Assembly: GCA_003550325.1 (NCBI GenBank)
Contig: QKWP01000067.1
Location: 518,025 to 582,024 of the forward strand
Reading direction: 5' to 3'
Length of the DNA: 64,000 bases
DNA from: Gigaspora rosea
Taxonomy: Eukaryota; Glomeromycota; Glomeromycetes; Diversisporales; Gigasporaceae
This document shows positions 12,291-24,009 of this stretch, piece by piece. Position 1 is the first letter of the stretch; every line of letters starts with the position of its first letter. Below the pieces are notes generated by a model. It searched no databases. It had not been told where the DNA came from and saw only the letters and a program-made list of their open reading frames with translations. The position numbers were made by a program, and so were the translations under genes.

Positions 12291-14433
12291 GAGTATAAGT
12301 ATTAAATATTAATTTGTTTAAGTTTGTTTAATGCTATATGAAATTAATATTTGTGAATTTTATTATGATAAACTTCTGGCTGTTCACAGCTTCCAAATTC
12401 TGGTACTAGCGCACATACAATATACTATATTGGTACAATTCAAGGGTCAAAATAATATAGTATAATTTTTGAATTTGTTCAATTTATGAATTTCAAGTCT
12501 TCTTAAGATAGATTTAAACTTATTTATACATAATCCCTATTGAACAGGCTTGTCTACTTGCAATTATTTACAAAAATTCTTCAGCTTGCAATTTTGCTAT
12601 TTGTTTACTACTTTTTAGATAATGCCTAATCTGTATATATATCATAATGTTAATACCCTTAAACAACTCTCTTAAAATTGTAAAATGTGAATTTACCAAA
12701 TTTGCTTCTGTTGTTTGTTGTTTAATGGTTTTAGTTTCATGAATAAATGCAAGAACATGTGCAAAAGCAAGAACAATTGTTCCGCAATAGATAAAAAGAA
12801 ATTAAAAAAATAGTGAGTTTATTAGTTAAATATTTAGACAATTAAATTCTAGACATTTCCATTTTTCGTAAATTTTAGGTTGAAACTTTGTCTAATAAAA
12901 ATTGACTGAATGATGTTTTAGCTAATTCGATTAAGTTGGTGATTTTGGCATGATTCATCCAGATTATCTGATAATAATTAATTTTTTTTCTAGCAATTCT
13001 TGTAGTTTGTAGTTTTATGTCGTATACTAACCAATAAAATCATGGTTATATTTAAAATGTGATCAGCGAGCTAAAATTAATATAACAATATCAAAATGTT
13101 AAGATTAATATATTGAATGTGCAAATTATTACCAAGAATGTCATCACAATTTAACAGCTGGCTATATTGCAGATTACTTGTATTTTTATCTTTTATGGTT
13201 GTTCTAGGGCTTTGATTAAGGCTTTGTGTTAAGAGCAGGGTTTTGTTTCTTGTTTTTGTGGGATGATATATAATTTTAGCAAATTTAGATTTCTATGAAT
13301 ATTCTTACTACAATTGTTTTTATTTTTGCAGCAAAATTGTTTACAGTAAATCATAGTATTGTAGAATTCGCAACTGTTATTCCAAGATAATAACTTTAAT
13401 ACAGTACACCACCGCATTAATAATATAACCAACGTCCAGATTTATGTCGATTTTGAGTTGGGAATTATTTTAGTATATTTTTATAAATAATTACTAGCTG
13501 AACAGATGGTGCTTACACAGTACCTATATTACTTAAGGTTAAAAGTAAATGTACATATGTATATAAATTTTTATTGCCATACTCATTTTAATTTTAGAAA
13601 AGAATTGTGCTGTCATTGATTAATATCTTATCCACTTCGAAAATAAATAGCACAAATTTGTATATTATTATCGCACTTGCTGAAATCGCTTACTGTGCCT
13701 AATTGTTGCCCTGTAAGTATTAGTATTAAATTAATAAAATATTTTTTATACTGGCTAAATGCTATAAAGTAAATGGAATTAGAATAAATAGCTTGAATGC
13801 TTAATTAATCACTCAGAATTATTAAAAATTCTTTATACTCACAAATTAGCAAATTAGGCCGTTTAAGTTAAAATTTTGTTTAGCATTATTATTATTTTTT
13901 TTTGTATTTACACAAATATATAAAATAAAATATAATGTACTAAAAAATTCTCAATATAACTGAAACATTCCTATTACTATGCTGACCATTATATCGACTA
14001 ATTTGCCATTTCTATTTGTTTAATTTGAGAAGAATTCAGGTAGGTATCGTTATATGAAAATAAACTTCAAATGGCTTTATTACGAATAAAGTTAATTAAA
14101 AAGTAAAAATTGTTAATTAGATATTTGACTTAATGAGTGTTATTTATACTCATGGACTGAAATGAAATTAAATTACAAATATTCATAATTTAACTAAGTT
14201 TATGAACTCTGTTTCTGGTATATCATTTTAGAAAACCATAACAACGACTGTTACAAATTCGAAATTGTGACATTAGAGATTCAAATTTCCTGATTAGTTT
14301 ACCTTCAAATTTGTATATAGATCTTCTTTCCTTTATTTCGTATATTTCTATTTTTGTATAATACTTTAAAATGTTAGTCAAAATCTGTATAAACTTGATT
14401 GACATATAATGGCCACTTTTTGTAAAATCTTCA

Positions 14434-14598
14434 TAACACGTTAACGTGTTGGCGCGTATGCGTGTTAAGGGGCACAGATTATAAATATTCTCGATAGCAC
14501 ATCAACGTGTTAGGCTTAGTGGCACTATTGTTGACCAACATATAACGTGTTAAGCAGCACGCTAACGTACCAAACAACACGTTAATGTGTCATATATT
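14434..14598. repeat. Cluster of ACGTGTTA / TAACACGT motifs
   Basis: Within about 165 bp there are at least six copies of AACGTGTTA or its inverse, some as the palindrome ACACGTTAACGTGT. Spacing is irregular, so this is not a simple tandem array. It could be a decayed subterminal-repeat region of a transposon or a cluster of protein-binding sites. Confidence 0.6.
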
Positions 14599-15336
14599 AT
14601 AATTAATAATAATTTTAGTCATACATAAATTATGGATTAGAAAATAATGTAGTATATTAATATAGCAAAATAAAATCATTTAATTAACTTCGTAAATATG
14701 AACATTATAGTTAAAATCAGTTAAAAAGATATTTTTTCACTTTTATCCACTTAACATTGATAATTTGATTGAATAATATAATCATAATTGGGCATGCCAA
14801 ATGTTCAATCTTGTACTGATTCAATACAAGAATTGTCTTAATATATGAAAATATTAAAGTAAATTAACAAAACGATTAGATATTACTTGCATAGAAAAAA
14901 TATTTATTAATATAATATTGTTAGCATTTACACTGTCAAATACCGTAAACTGCCATATACAAGACACCCAGAAATCAGCCCCCTATGTACTAGACCCGGG
15001 TGTGAATCTCAAAATTTACAATAACCAAATGTAAAGTATGAATGTTTTTTGAATTTTTCCTTCTAATGGTACAAACTCTCCACTATGTACTTTATACGGC
15101 AATTTACGGGTACTTAAAAATTTATAAACCTAATATAATAAAAACAAATATAAAAAATAAAGTATACTACTAGTATCGGGTTATTTCCAAGTTAAAATCA
15201 AAAAAAATTTTAATCGGTAAAATATTATAGTATAAAATTTTATACGTATTTTATAAGCAGTATAAAATTATATACGTATATAAAAAAAACCTGCTAGCAG
15301 GAAAAAAAGTTTTTGTGAAATTAAAATTTGGAATGG

Positions 15337-15623
15337 TAAGGCCATACAAACTTATACTATTGGTTTTCATATCACCAAGTAACCTTTCGTGACCCGGCGA
15401 CCCGGATTTTAATTTTTTTTTTTAAAAAAATTTTTTAATAAAAAAAATTTTATTTATGTAATTGATTAATAATCTTTACTATATTAAAAAACTCGCCCTG
15501 TTCGCATAATTATGAATGGAGAATTTTTATTGGCTAATATATTAAAAAATTAAAATTTCAAAACCCCATCTCACTGACCCGGCCGGGATATGAAAACCAA
15601 TAGTATAAGTTTGTGTGGCCTAA
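15337..15623. mobile_element. Harbinger-like MITE with TAA target duplication
   Basis: Terminal inverted repeats of about 34 bp: GGCCATACAAACTTATACTA at the left, and the inverse of GGCCACACAAACTTATACTA at the right, extending through GGTTTTCATATC. They bound 15340-15620 and are flanked by TAA on each side, as PIF/Harbinger elements (TWA duplication) are. The interior has GACCCGGCCGGG near the right end. A relic of the same right end sits at 23672-23723, also followed by TAA. The element sits at the broken end of the hAT transposase remnant. Confidence 0.75.
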
Positions 15624-15848
15624 GTCTTCAGTAAACCAAGATTTTAAACAAAAAACAGCCCGAACTGTTTCATTATCAAGTGATTTAGTAACTGTTAATC
15701 CAGCTAAACTAAATAGTTGTTCACATGGAACACTAGTAGACATAATAGCCAGATAATCTTGTATTTGCATATAGGCGTTGTTTGGAACACGAGTTTGAGG
15801 CAAGCTAATAGTTAATTTTAGTCGAATGCAAATTATAATTTTTATCAT
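15621..15848 (-). pseudogene. hAT transposase C-terminal (dimerisation domain) remnant
   Basis: On the minus strand the frame reads YLAIMSTSVPCEQLFSLAG, then LTVTKSLDNETVRAVFCLKS, then WF. This matches the hAT C-terminal dimerisation domain, with the typical S..P.ERLFS.AG block and the L....V....LKSW block. Only about 70 residues of a normally 500-700-residue transposase remain. The Harbinger-like MITE at 15340-15620 abuts its 3' end, and the ORF runs on into that element. No DDE or BED part is visible upstream. Part of it (about 15770-15812) is repeated in inverted orientation at 15867-15912. Confidence 0.75.
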
Positions 15849-15912
15849 TAAAAATCCTCGGCTAAATTAATCATAGCTTGTTTCAAACTCGTGTTCCAAA
15901 ATAAATACGCCA
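15770..15912. repeat. Inverted repeat built from a piece of the hAT remnant
   Basis: GGAACACGAGTTTGAGGCAA at about 15783 and its near inverse CTTGTTTCAAACTCGTGTTC at about 15876 face each other about 60 bp apart. The outer words are GGCGTT and AACGCC-like. This indicates a local inverted duplication of transposase coding sequence. Confidence 0.6.
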
Positions 15913-16105
15913 TTGCTGTCATGAATAAATTTCTCTATATTATTAACGTTAACAACAGCCCGTTCTCATTATGCATTAAACGTGGTTTAATCTTGTTTAA
16001 CAAACTAAGGGGTTAGTAATTGAATTTTAACCAAAAACAACATATTATAGTTGTTTCAAAGTGCGTATTATCATGATATTATTTAGTTTATGATATTTAC
16101 TATTA

Positions 16106-16198
16106 GGACCGACGGTCCTTTCGGTCCGTCCTAAAAAGGACCGGACCAGTCCGGTCCCTGGACGGACTGAAGGACCGTCGGTCCGGACCGGACCGATT
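16106..16198. repeat. GC-rich GGACCG/CGGTCC cluster
   Basis: About 93 bp made almost entirely of GGACCG, CGGTCC, GGACGG and CCGTCC words, with several overlapping palindromes (e.g. GGACCGACGGTCC, GGACCGTCGGTCC), inside very AT-rich DNA. It is close to the hAT remnant and may be that element's subterminal repeats. The overlapping antisense ORFs are artefacts of this composition. Confidence 0.7.
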
Positions 16199-16429
16199 AA
16201 CAGCCAAGGCATCAAAAATGTAAATTTTAATGTGGTTGGCACACGATACTCCTTTAATAGATATATAAATATATATAAATATATATATATACACGTGCAT
16301 AAATCTTGAATCACACTCACCCACAATACATTTCTTTGTTAGCATTGTTGCAAACAGGATTCGAAATTTGGTTTGTCGATCAGTTGTTGAGATCCGGTTT
16401 CCCATCCAGTCGGCCGCATATGAAAGCAC

Positions 16430-17160
16430 AAGCTTGTGTTGCCTTTCGATCTAACCTATTGTCAACTCGAATGTAAAAAAAATAGAAGTCTAGGAGGCTA
16501 GAGTTAGAGTGATAGCATTCAAGACTTTCAAGACTATAGTGGTATTAGCGTTTATTATATGTAAAACTTCATTCACCACATTTTAATTAGTGACAAAGAT
16601 TGACTTAACCTTAGTTAACGAATGTTTTTTGCTTTTTTTTTTTTATTTTTTTCTCTGTTCAGATCCAAGATAGAAAAATATTATTCGTTAAAATAAGTGT
16701 GTAACATATATGCATATATATGCAATTTTAAAAGTAAAAATAAAAACAGGAAGGTAAGCATGATGATAGTAAACCGAAGGTTACATAGGATTAAATAAAC
16801 ATATTTTCATAAATCGATAGTGTGATTATTGTGTTACTTGGTATTATAATACAAATAAATAAATATCCGAAAATAGAATATACATATAGCACAATAAATT
16901 ATATTAAATAATAAAGTAATAGATAGTAAATGATTGGCTTAGCGAAACACTAAAGCTCATAGAAATCATTAATTTTAAGATTATCAAATCATCTGGGCGG
17001 GAAAAAATGCGAAAATCAAAAAGCAAAAAATACAAAAATCTCAAGATGCGGAACAGAATTTATACTAAAACAAATACTTTTTGTTGGTAAATAGCAAAAA
17101 AACATATAAAAATATATAAAGCAATGTGAGCAAAATTGTTTTTTTAGCACAGCGCTGCAA
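16430..17160. other. Intergenic, no gene seen
   Basis: AT-rich. A stretch around 16550-16610 (TTATATGTAAAACTTCATTC and on to ATTTTAATTAGTG) resembles 54838-54876, so both are copies of an unidentified repeat. Confidence 0.4.
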
Positions 17161-17296
17161 GAGCAAGAGCATGAGCATGAGCATGAGCATGAGCATGAGC
17201 ATGAGCATGAGCATGAGCATGAGCATGAGCATGAGCATGAGCAAGAGCATGAGCATGAGCAAGAGCAAGAGCAAGAGCATGAGCATGAGCATGAGC
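17161..17296. repeat. (GAGCAT)n hexanucleotide array with GAGCAA variants
   Basis: About 22 head-to-tail hexamers, mostly GAGCAT with several GAGCAA. It reads in frame as Met-Ser/Lys-Ser on plus and Leu-Met or Ala-His on minus. Those ORFs exist only because the repeat lacks stops, so I do not call a protein. Confidence 0.95.
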
Positions 17297-18034
17297 ACTA
17301 GAGTATAGTCTATAAAACGCGATCAATTTTGTGAAACTAAAAATAAACTTTTTTAGTATTTTTTTTATTAAAACGGAATAGAATAATGCAGAAGCAAACA
17401 TAAACATAAGCACAAAAGCAAAAAAAGGCAAATTTAGGGGGATACAACTTTAATCGAGCTTTTTTAATGCTTTAAAATGTAAAAATATTTTATTCAACCT
17501 TATTTTATTTTGCATTAAATAGTGTTTTCACTATTTTAAAAGCAGCCAACTTAATAATGTCTTCAATACACTCTACTTAATAATTATCTTTGTCCACGGA
17601 TAGCAATTTTAAATAACATTCGACCTAACAATGTCTTTACCTAACAAATACAATTTTGAACACATCTGACCTATTCATGTCTTCGCCTGGCAATAACTAA
17701 AAATTATGGTTAATTTTGACTGTAATCAAATAGAGACTGATTACTTATAACTCTGGTCAAGTTTGCAGAAACCCAGAGTTTTTTACTCCGAATCTGGCCA
17801 AACGATCTCAAATTTGACTAAAAATTAGGACGATAAGAAGAGTTGTGTTACGAAAGTTACAGTTTTACAAAACATGTAATTGCATAAGTTTATTAAATAA
17901 ATCAAATTTCATATAGCTTTACCGAATTTGATTGAATTTAAATTTCGTTTCAACATAAGTATTTTTAGAATCAACTTATATTCTAAATCTACCAATATTC
18001 TATTCTGACATATAACATATGCACATAAACGAAT

Positions 18035-18039
<5 letters not shown>
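17297..18039. other. Intergenic, no gene seen
   Basis: AT-rich DNA without a recognisable coding segment. It ends in an (ATT)n microsatellite at about 18040-18066. Confidence 0.4.
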
Positions 18040-18064
<25 letters not shown>

Positions 18065-18066
<2 letters not shown>

Positions 18067-18225
18067 CAAGTCACTCTCGTTATAGTGAACTCTCGATATA
18101 GTGAAGAATTTTTTTAGAACAGAATTATTATTACTATAATAAAAGGCTCTCGATATAGTGAATCTCTCAATATAGTGAAGAAATTTTACAGCCCGAGGAC
18201 TTCACTATAACGAGAGTGACTTGTA
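18065..18225. mobile_element. Pogo/Tigger-like (Tc1/mariner) MITE flanked by TA
   Basis: The 157-bp element at 18067-18223 starts CAAGTCACTCTCGTTATAGT and ends with its exact inverse. Inner copies of CTCTCGATATAGTGAA follow on each side. It is flanked by TA, the target of this superfamily. The CTCTCG(T/A)TATAGTGAA word resembles the terminal repeats of pogo/Tigger elements. It inserted inside the ATT microsatellite and has no coding capacity. Confidence 0.88.
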
Positions 18226-20772
18226 TTATTATTATGGACAGGACCGACGAATTATTAGAAAATTAATATAGCATGATTCAGAAATATAAATACAAGCAAT
18301 TCCTATATTCAAATAGCTCCTTGTTTATGCCAAGAAACACAGCGATTATAAAACAATTTGGGAGGCAAAAATCCAACAAGAAAATCAAATACAGTAACCA
18401 AAAAAACATTTTACATACAAAGTCTTCAAAATCGTGAAACATTCGATTATTTGTTTAGCTCAAAATAGTTTGTAGATTTACGAGCATTGTTATAGTAATG
18501 GCAAGTTGATCAAAAATCAATAATACAGAAATAAAAATCGGATCTTCAGAATCGGGTCTTATTCTAGATATAGAATGGTATAACAAATCAAGATTAGCAA
18601 TTAAGCGACGACTTAGAATCAGGTATCGCACTTTGAAAATTAGGCTAACAATTTTTATGCGACACAAAATACAGGAGCAAGTATTACATCGGATGAAGAT
18701 GTAACATGCGAAGTTTCTACATGCATTCACACCCTTGCTTCGCCATATGCAAGATTTTGCGTATGAAAGCCATTTAATTTGCAATATAACCATACACTAC
18801 GTGAAATCTTCAATATCACTCCGTTCCTAGTAATTTAGATCTCCCCTTTTTCTATTGAATAACGCCCAAATATTCATTAATTGGTTAATTTAGATATAGA
18901 TTGACAAACAATGAATGTAAGGAACGGTATGCTTGGTTATATAAGCAATTATTAATCACATAAAGTACCAACGTGCTATAATTTCTTGAAGACAATAATT
19001 TAGTATCATTAGAATTTTGGCAAGGAATGGCCTGATGGTTTTTTACATATTTGATATAGATAATGGAGACTAATCAGAACAATTGTTCTAACAAAAAAGA
19101 GGTCAGCTCGGTCGATCTGCCCGAGCTTTTTTAAATCGACATGGACCATGATTTTTCCATTGGCCCGTATCACTAGCCGAGACATTTAATACTGTAGATT
19201 TCATTAAAGTTACGGGAACTATATTTAAACACAACCTAAGACTCACATCCTTAGCTAACATCCATTTTCTTTTCTCTACATTAAGCTTTGCCTTTCAATG
19301 ATGATTTTCTATTTCATTTAGACAAAATATTTATTTACCCCAACAACATTGTAATATTCTTTAACTTATAATTAAGAAATACTGTAGTGTCAAGGATGAA
19401 ATGCGTGATTATATGATGTATTAAAATGGTTCTAAACAAATTCGTGCTTTTAACATCCCGGAGCATTTATGAAATTTAGCTAAATTCGGTCACCAAAACC
19501 AAGCATCCAGATTTAATTTTAGTTGCCAAATTAACATATTAACTATAAATGTAAACCCCCGAAAAAATCGTTTGGACCTCTTATCTAGACTGATAACGTG
19601 TCTAACCCATCTTCCCCACAGGCTAACCCATTTCTCCACTCCCGACACAACTTATTAGGCATAGAAATTTATTAAAATGACGCATCACAACTTGGAAATG
19701 TTGATTATCTCAGCCAAAATCTATATTTACGCATTAGTCAAATTTTTTAAATTTTGGGTATTTCATAAATTCGCCGCAATGATGAGTGTACTTTTCACAT
19801 TCATTTTACTATTAACCACCTTTGTTGGAAATTTTGAGTCCTGTGATTTCTTCATTTTTAATCTTTTTTTAATCAAGTTCTCTGACAAATTTATTCCCAC
19901 GTGTCACTCTTGATCAATTTGTTGATTTATACTAACAATATAAATTTATTAAATTTATTTTAATAAATTAGAATATAATTAACGTTAGGATTTATAGTGA
20001 TACGATGAACTACAATATAAAAGTTGCTGCAAGACGATTTTTATGTTAAGTACACTTAAATCATAGCATGCCACTGATGCTAATACGTGACATGTGAATA
20101 AACTGTGGGGTAATCCGGGAATAAATATTTGAATAAACCAGATAGGCTTGATATATAAATAAAGCTTACAACAATTGATCTCACTGTATGTAATATAATT
20201 AATATATATATTTTTTATATAAATTGTCTGTAATTGGATTAGACCCCGGCCAGGCCAATAGATCAGGGCCGAGATTATAAAAAATTAAATTATTAAATAC
20301 GAAAGAAAATTTTTTTCATGACAAATTGAAAAGTACACTTTTTAAATCTATTCTATATTGTCATTTAGGTTCGAATAATTAACTTAATACTGTGAAAGGA
20401 GTTTGATTTTAAAGATTTATCACTTTCGTAGTTATTTATGTAATAGTATAATATAAAAAATTGTTCTATATCAATTTTTGTTACAATTAATCAATCAAAT
20501 ATCCTATCTGGTACTATACATGCTTTAGAAACTATTTTCTTCAATGTCAAATAGGTTCTGAAGGATGTATACCTGGTAGTTTATACATAGCTGACAAAAA
20601 TTAATGAAATTGTTAGACCCTAAAATCTCGTGACATCACATGAGTATTAAATGTGACTTTTCGAACATGAAGCTTAAACTGCTGAAGTTGCTAATAGATC
20701 TATTAATGCTGGAATTGATGAAAGATATCATTAATACATTATAAATTTTGTTTATTTCTATTTATTATATAT
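18226..20772. other. Intergenic, no supported gene
   Basis: The 112-codon antisense ORF at 18455-18793 is Cys/Ile/Leu-rich without a family match. The 78-codon plus ORF at 19677-19913 looks like chance. Words around 19575-19650 (GACCTCTTATCTAGACTGAT, TAGACTGATAAC) recur at 53275-53325, pointing to a dispersed repeat. Confidence 0.4.
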
Positions 20773-21603
20773 TAGGCCACGCAAAGTTAATTTTTCGTTT
20801 TGCATAACATGGTGTTCCAAAATTCAGTCTGCGGGTCGGATTTTTTATTTTTTTAATCTAAATTAATATGCATCTAAGGCCACGCAAAGTTAATTTGGAA
20901 TCAGAAAATTTTGGATTTTTTTTCGGATTGTCACGGGGGTAAACGTGACATTTAAATATCGGTTGATCATTTAAAGTACGCTGCGCCACATTTCATATGA
21001 CATCCGATGACAATGCATGATTGACAATGCATATAATTAATCGTGCATAATCGATCATGCACGCTCTCATTGAACGGGGCTCGGCTTACGGCGGAATGAT
21101 TTAGAAATCATACAATCTATCGTATTATACGCATGATAGCGTCGTAGATAAGAATATCGTATGATTTTAGTCTCGTAGTTTCCATAATATTCTATAATGT
21201 TAGATTAGTGATTCCCATAATATTTATAAAGTATAAAAGAAGATTGTTTTAGCCCTTCTGCGGGAGGAATTTTCGGATTATCTTATATCTGAATTTAATA
21301 AATATAATAAAGTCAGATTACCCTCGTACTCCTAATTTTATCCTAAATCGGTTAAATCACCAAGTCACGCCTCTGGCGAGCTGCCTTTCATCGTCTTTTG
21401 CATCATTTTCCCCGTAACAGGATCTATCGGGTAATTGCAGAAAATTAAGGTCACCATCTGGCGACACCGGAGAAAAAATTAAATAGCAAAAACGGAATAA
21501 TTGGCACAATTGAAATTTTTTTTAAAAATTTTTTTTTTTAAAAAAAAAAAAAAATTGGGTCGGCGGGTTATGCAGAACGAAAATTTAACTTTGCGTGACC
21601 TTA
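20773..21603. mobile_element. Harbinger-like element, interrupted by a solo LTR
   Basis: It starts GGCCACGCAAAGTTAATTTT at 20776, ends with the inverse (AACTTTGCGTGACC at 21600), and has TTA on both sides. An internal second copy of the terminal word begins near 20879. The right half carries a CACCGGAGAAAAAATTAAAT stretch and GGGTCGGCGGGTTATGC, shared with the copies at 22291-22648 (inverted) and 35396-35723. Without the inserted LTR it would be about 330 bp, like those copies. It is non-coding. Confidence 0.8.
20925..21423. mobile_element. Solo LTR, 491 bp, with 4-bp target duplication
   Basis: 20929-21419 begins TGTCACGGGGG and ends CCCCGTAACA, that is TG...CA with short inverted ends. It is flanked by GGAT at 20925-20928 and 21420-21423. 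The sister element at 22291-22648 carries the uninterrupted site (on its other strand) where this copy is split, which fixes the borders. A TATA-like TATAAAGTATAAAAG lies near 21217, and AATAAA-like words follow near 21296. No internal coding region or second LTR is present, so this is a recombined solo LTR. Confidence 0.9.
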
Positions 21604-21679
21604 TCGTTAGTGTTACGACAGTTATAATTTTACAATAATGTAATTTTACGTAAGGTTCAGTAAATCAGATTTTGTTACA

Positions 21680-21797
21680 CCTAAACCTAGGGTTGTTAAT
21701 GGAGCACTCCGTTTACCTCATTTTAATAGTAATACTCCGGAGTATTACCATTAAAATAAAGCAAACGGCGTGCTCCATTAACAGCCCTGCTTAAACC
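21680..21797. mobile_element. hAT-type palindromic MITE, 102 bp
   Basis: 21688-21789 is a near-perfect palindrome with ends TAGGGTTGTTAATGGAGCA and CAGGGCTGTTAATGGAGCA (the right end inverted). Its centre is ACTCCGGAGT. Both ends fit the hAT YARNG pattern. The flanks CCTAAACC and CTTAAACC form an 8-bp duplication with one mismatch, so this insertion is older than the one at 3912-4060. Confidence 0.85.
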
Positions 21798-22287
21798 ACC
21801 TCTATATAGTTCGATGTAACCAGGCACTGATAGTACGTAGAAGTCTAATTATTGATAAGGGTTAGAGCAAAGTACCAGTATATAGGATAGAGGCTTTATA
21901 TTAGTGATTTGGTTTCTCGAAAGATGCACCACAACTAAATGTATATGAAGATACAAATAGTTGTATGGATTTATAAATAAATATCGAATCGCGAAATCCC
22001 TTCACGATAGCCACGTGTTCAAGATCGCTAAGTCACTTAACGATTGTAATCAATCACACTTGATTATTGTTTAATCAGTGTATGAAAACACGATTAAAAT
22101 GTTTATTTTATAAATATGAGATATTCCACTATCGATTCCCAGAGGGATATAGAGGATATTTATACATGATTTAATATTAAGATAAATAACCATCATATCC
22201 ATCTATTATAACTGATAATATATCTTTTCTATCGGATAATTATGATTGATATAATATAGCTAATACATATGATAGAAATAACGATAA

Positions 22288-22651
22288 TATAAAGTCACGC
22301 AAAGTTAATTTTCCGGTTTGCATAACCCGCCAACCCAATTTTTCAAAAAAAATTTTTTTTAAAAATTTCAATTGAGCCAATTATTCCGTTTTTGCTATTT
22401 AATTTTTCTCCGGTGTCGCCGATTGGCCTTAATTTTCCGGAATTACCAGATAGATCCGAAAAAAAAATTCCAAAATTTTTTGATTTCATGTTATACAAAC
22501 CGAAAAATTAACTTTTCGTGGCTTAGATGTGAACATGAATGAGCATATTAATTTACAGTAGATTAAAAAAAAAACAAATCCGACCCGCCGACTGAAATTT
22601 TGGAACACCATGTTATGCAAAACGAAAAATTAACTTTGCATGACCTTATTG
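22288..22651. mobile_element. Harbinger-like element, intact copy in inverted orientation
   Basis: It starts AGTCACGCAAAGTTAATTTT and ends AATTAACTTTGCATGACC then TTA. It contains the reverse of every landmark seen in the 20776 copy: the TTGCTATTTAATTTTTCTCC block, GGTGTCGCC, the internal terminus TTCGTGGC then TTA, and CGACCCGCCGACTG. It holds the undisturbed insertion site for the solo LTR near 22450. Confidence 0.8.
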
Positions 22652-24009
22652 AATCGGCCAAATATCATTAGGCCAATTTTTTTACCAGATATCCCAAAAT
22701 TAATGAGAACAGCTGCAATCGATTGATGTTTTTTTGCAACAGAATTTGTGAAAACAGGCAAAAAAAACTGTTACATTATGGCGAAATTTGCATAAAATTA
22801 TAACACAATATATGACTCATATGTCAATATCACTATATTAAGAGATATATTTATACAATAGAATCTATTTTTATTGAGAGAGATGGGGTTTAGGTGGATG
22901 ATGGGTTTAATGGATGGTCATGTGGTTGATACGTAAAATTACGATAATCAAATAGCAATTCATTTTTTAATTTGGGCAAATTCCAAAAATTCGCCGTAAT
23001 TAAAAAAAAAAATTTTATTCTTATTACTCGATCAATCGGTAAATTCTACATGCATTAGGACGGTATTAGGAACGAAGTGACATTGAAAATTGCCAGGAAT
23101 GGAATTATATTGAAAATTTCACGAATACCAGAAACGAATTGATAAGGAAATTTTCACAATATATGATTATATTACGATTTAAGTAAGAAGCAAGAATGTG
23201 AATGTATATCAGGAACTTCATATATTGCAAAAATGCATTCTAATTCGTAGCATTATCATATTTTTATTTAAAATCCTTTATTAACTACAAACGTTTATAA
23301 CCTCTTATTTAATTTTATTTACTCAAATTGATTAATCGATGTATTTTGAAATAAACTACTTATATATTAAATTTATAATATCTGGCATTTCCCATTCAAG
23401 TTTCATTAATCGGTATAAATATCTTCTATAGTCATTTAAAAAAGTTATTCAAAGTTTATAACATTTATTATTACCCGTATCTCATTATTGATTAAATTGT
23501 CAAAATAATATTACTTAACTAATCGATATATTTAAATAAGTTATTTAAAAGCCTAATTCCATATTCTGTTGAGGATAAGCTCACATCTCCTAACTCTCAT
23601 AAAAATCAAACCAATAACACAAGTATGTGATATTCATGCAAAAAAAAAAAAAAAAATACAAATCTTATTTTACTGACCCGGCCGGTAGAAAATCAATTAC
23701 ATAAATTTGTGTCGCCTAAATGTTATGTCAACCCACATAACGATATGTAGTTTTTTTTTTTTAATTATATCATATCATAAATGAACGTATGAGAACTTCA
23801 GAATGAAATTGGAAGTGAAGATTTAAGTTTTCATAGTGGTGAACTTAACTCCTGATAAATTACATTAATCTTCTGGGGTAAATTTGCTACGGTGAAACCT
23901 AAATATTCACTCCAGGTTTCACTCGCATAGTTTATACAAACCATTATTTTTATTTTAACTTCAATATTATGGATCTAATGGATATTTTGCAGATTTATTA
24001 AAGATAATG
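22652..24009. other. Intergenic, no gene; one Harbinger-like relic
   Basis: AT-rich. At 23672-23723 a relic of the 15340-15620 family is recognisable (TTACTGACCCGGCCGG through TGTGTCGCC then TAA). No coding sequence is supported. Confidence 0.4.

Larger units (their letters stand above)
8834..15339. other. Long gene-poor AT-rich stretch
   Basis: About 6.5 kb with no exon I can support. It holds a telomere-like run near 9397-9412 (ACCCTAACCCTAAACC), a Harbinger-type terminus at about 11820-11866 ending GTGTAGCC then TTA, an inverted repeat at 12174-12290, and the ACGTGTTA cluster at 14434-14598. The two antisense ORFs at 13229-13432 and 14223-14405 have no recognisable content. Confidence 0.4.

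Noticed and set aside
16045..16429. Two antisense ORFs (93 and 108 codons)
   Set aside because: Their coding-like stretch is the palindromic GGACCG island read in two frames, with AT microsatellite beside it.
17065..17431. Three overlapping ORFs (Leu-Met, Met-Ser and Ala-His repeats) over the hexamer array
   Set aside because: They exist only because (GAGCAT)n has no stop in several frames. There is no protein-like flanking sequence.
18455..18793. 112-codon minus-strand ORF
   Set aside because: Unusual Cys/Ile/Leu composition, no motif, no supporting splice partner. It could be a decayed element, but nothing shows which.
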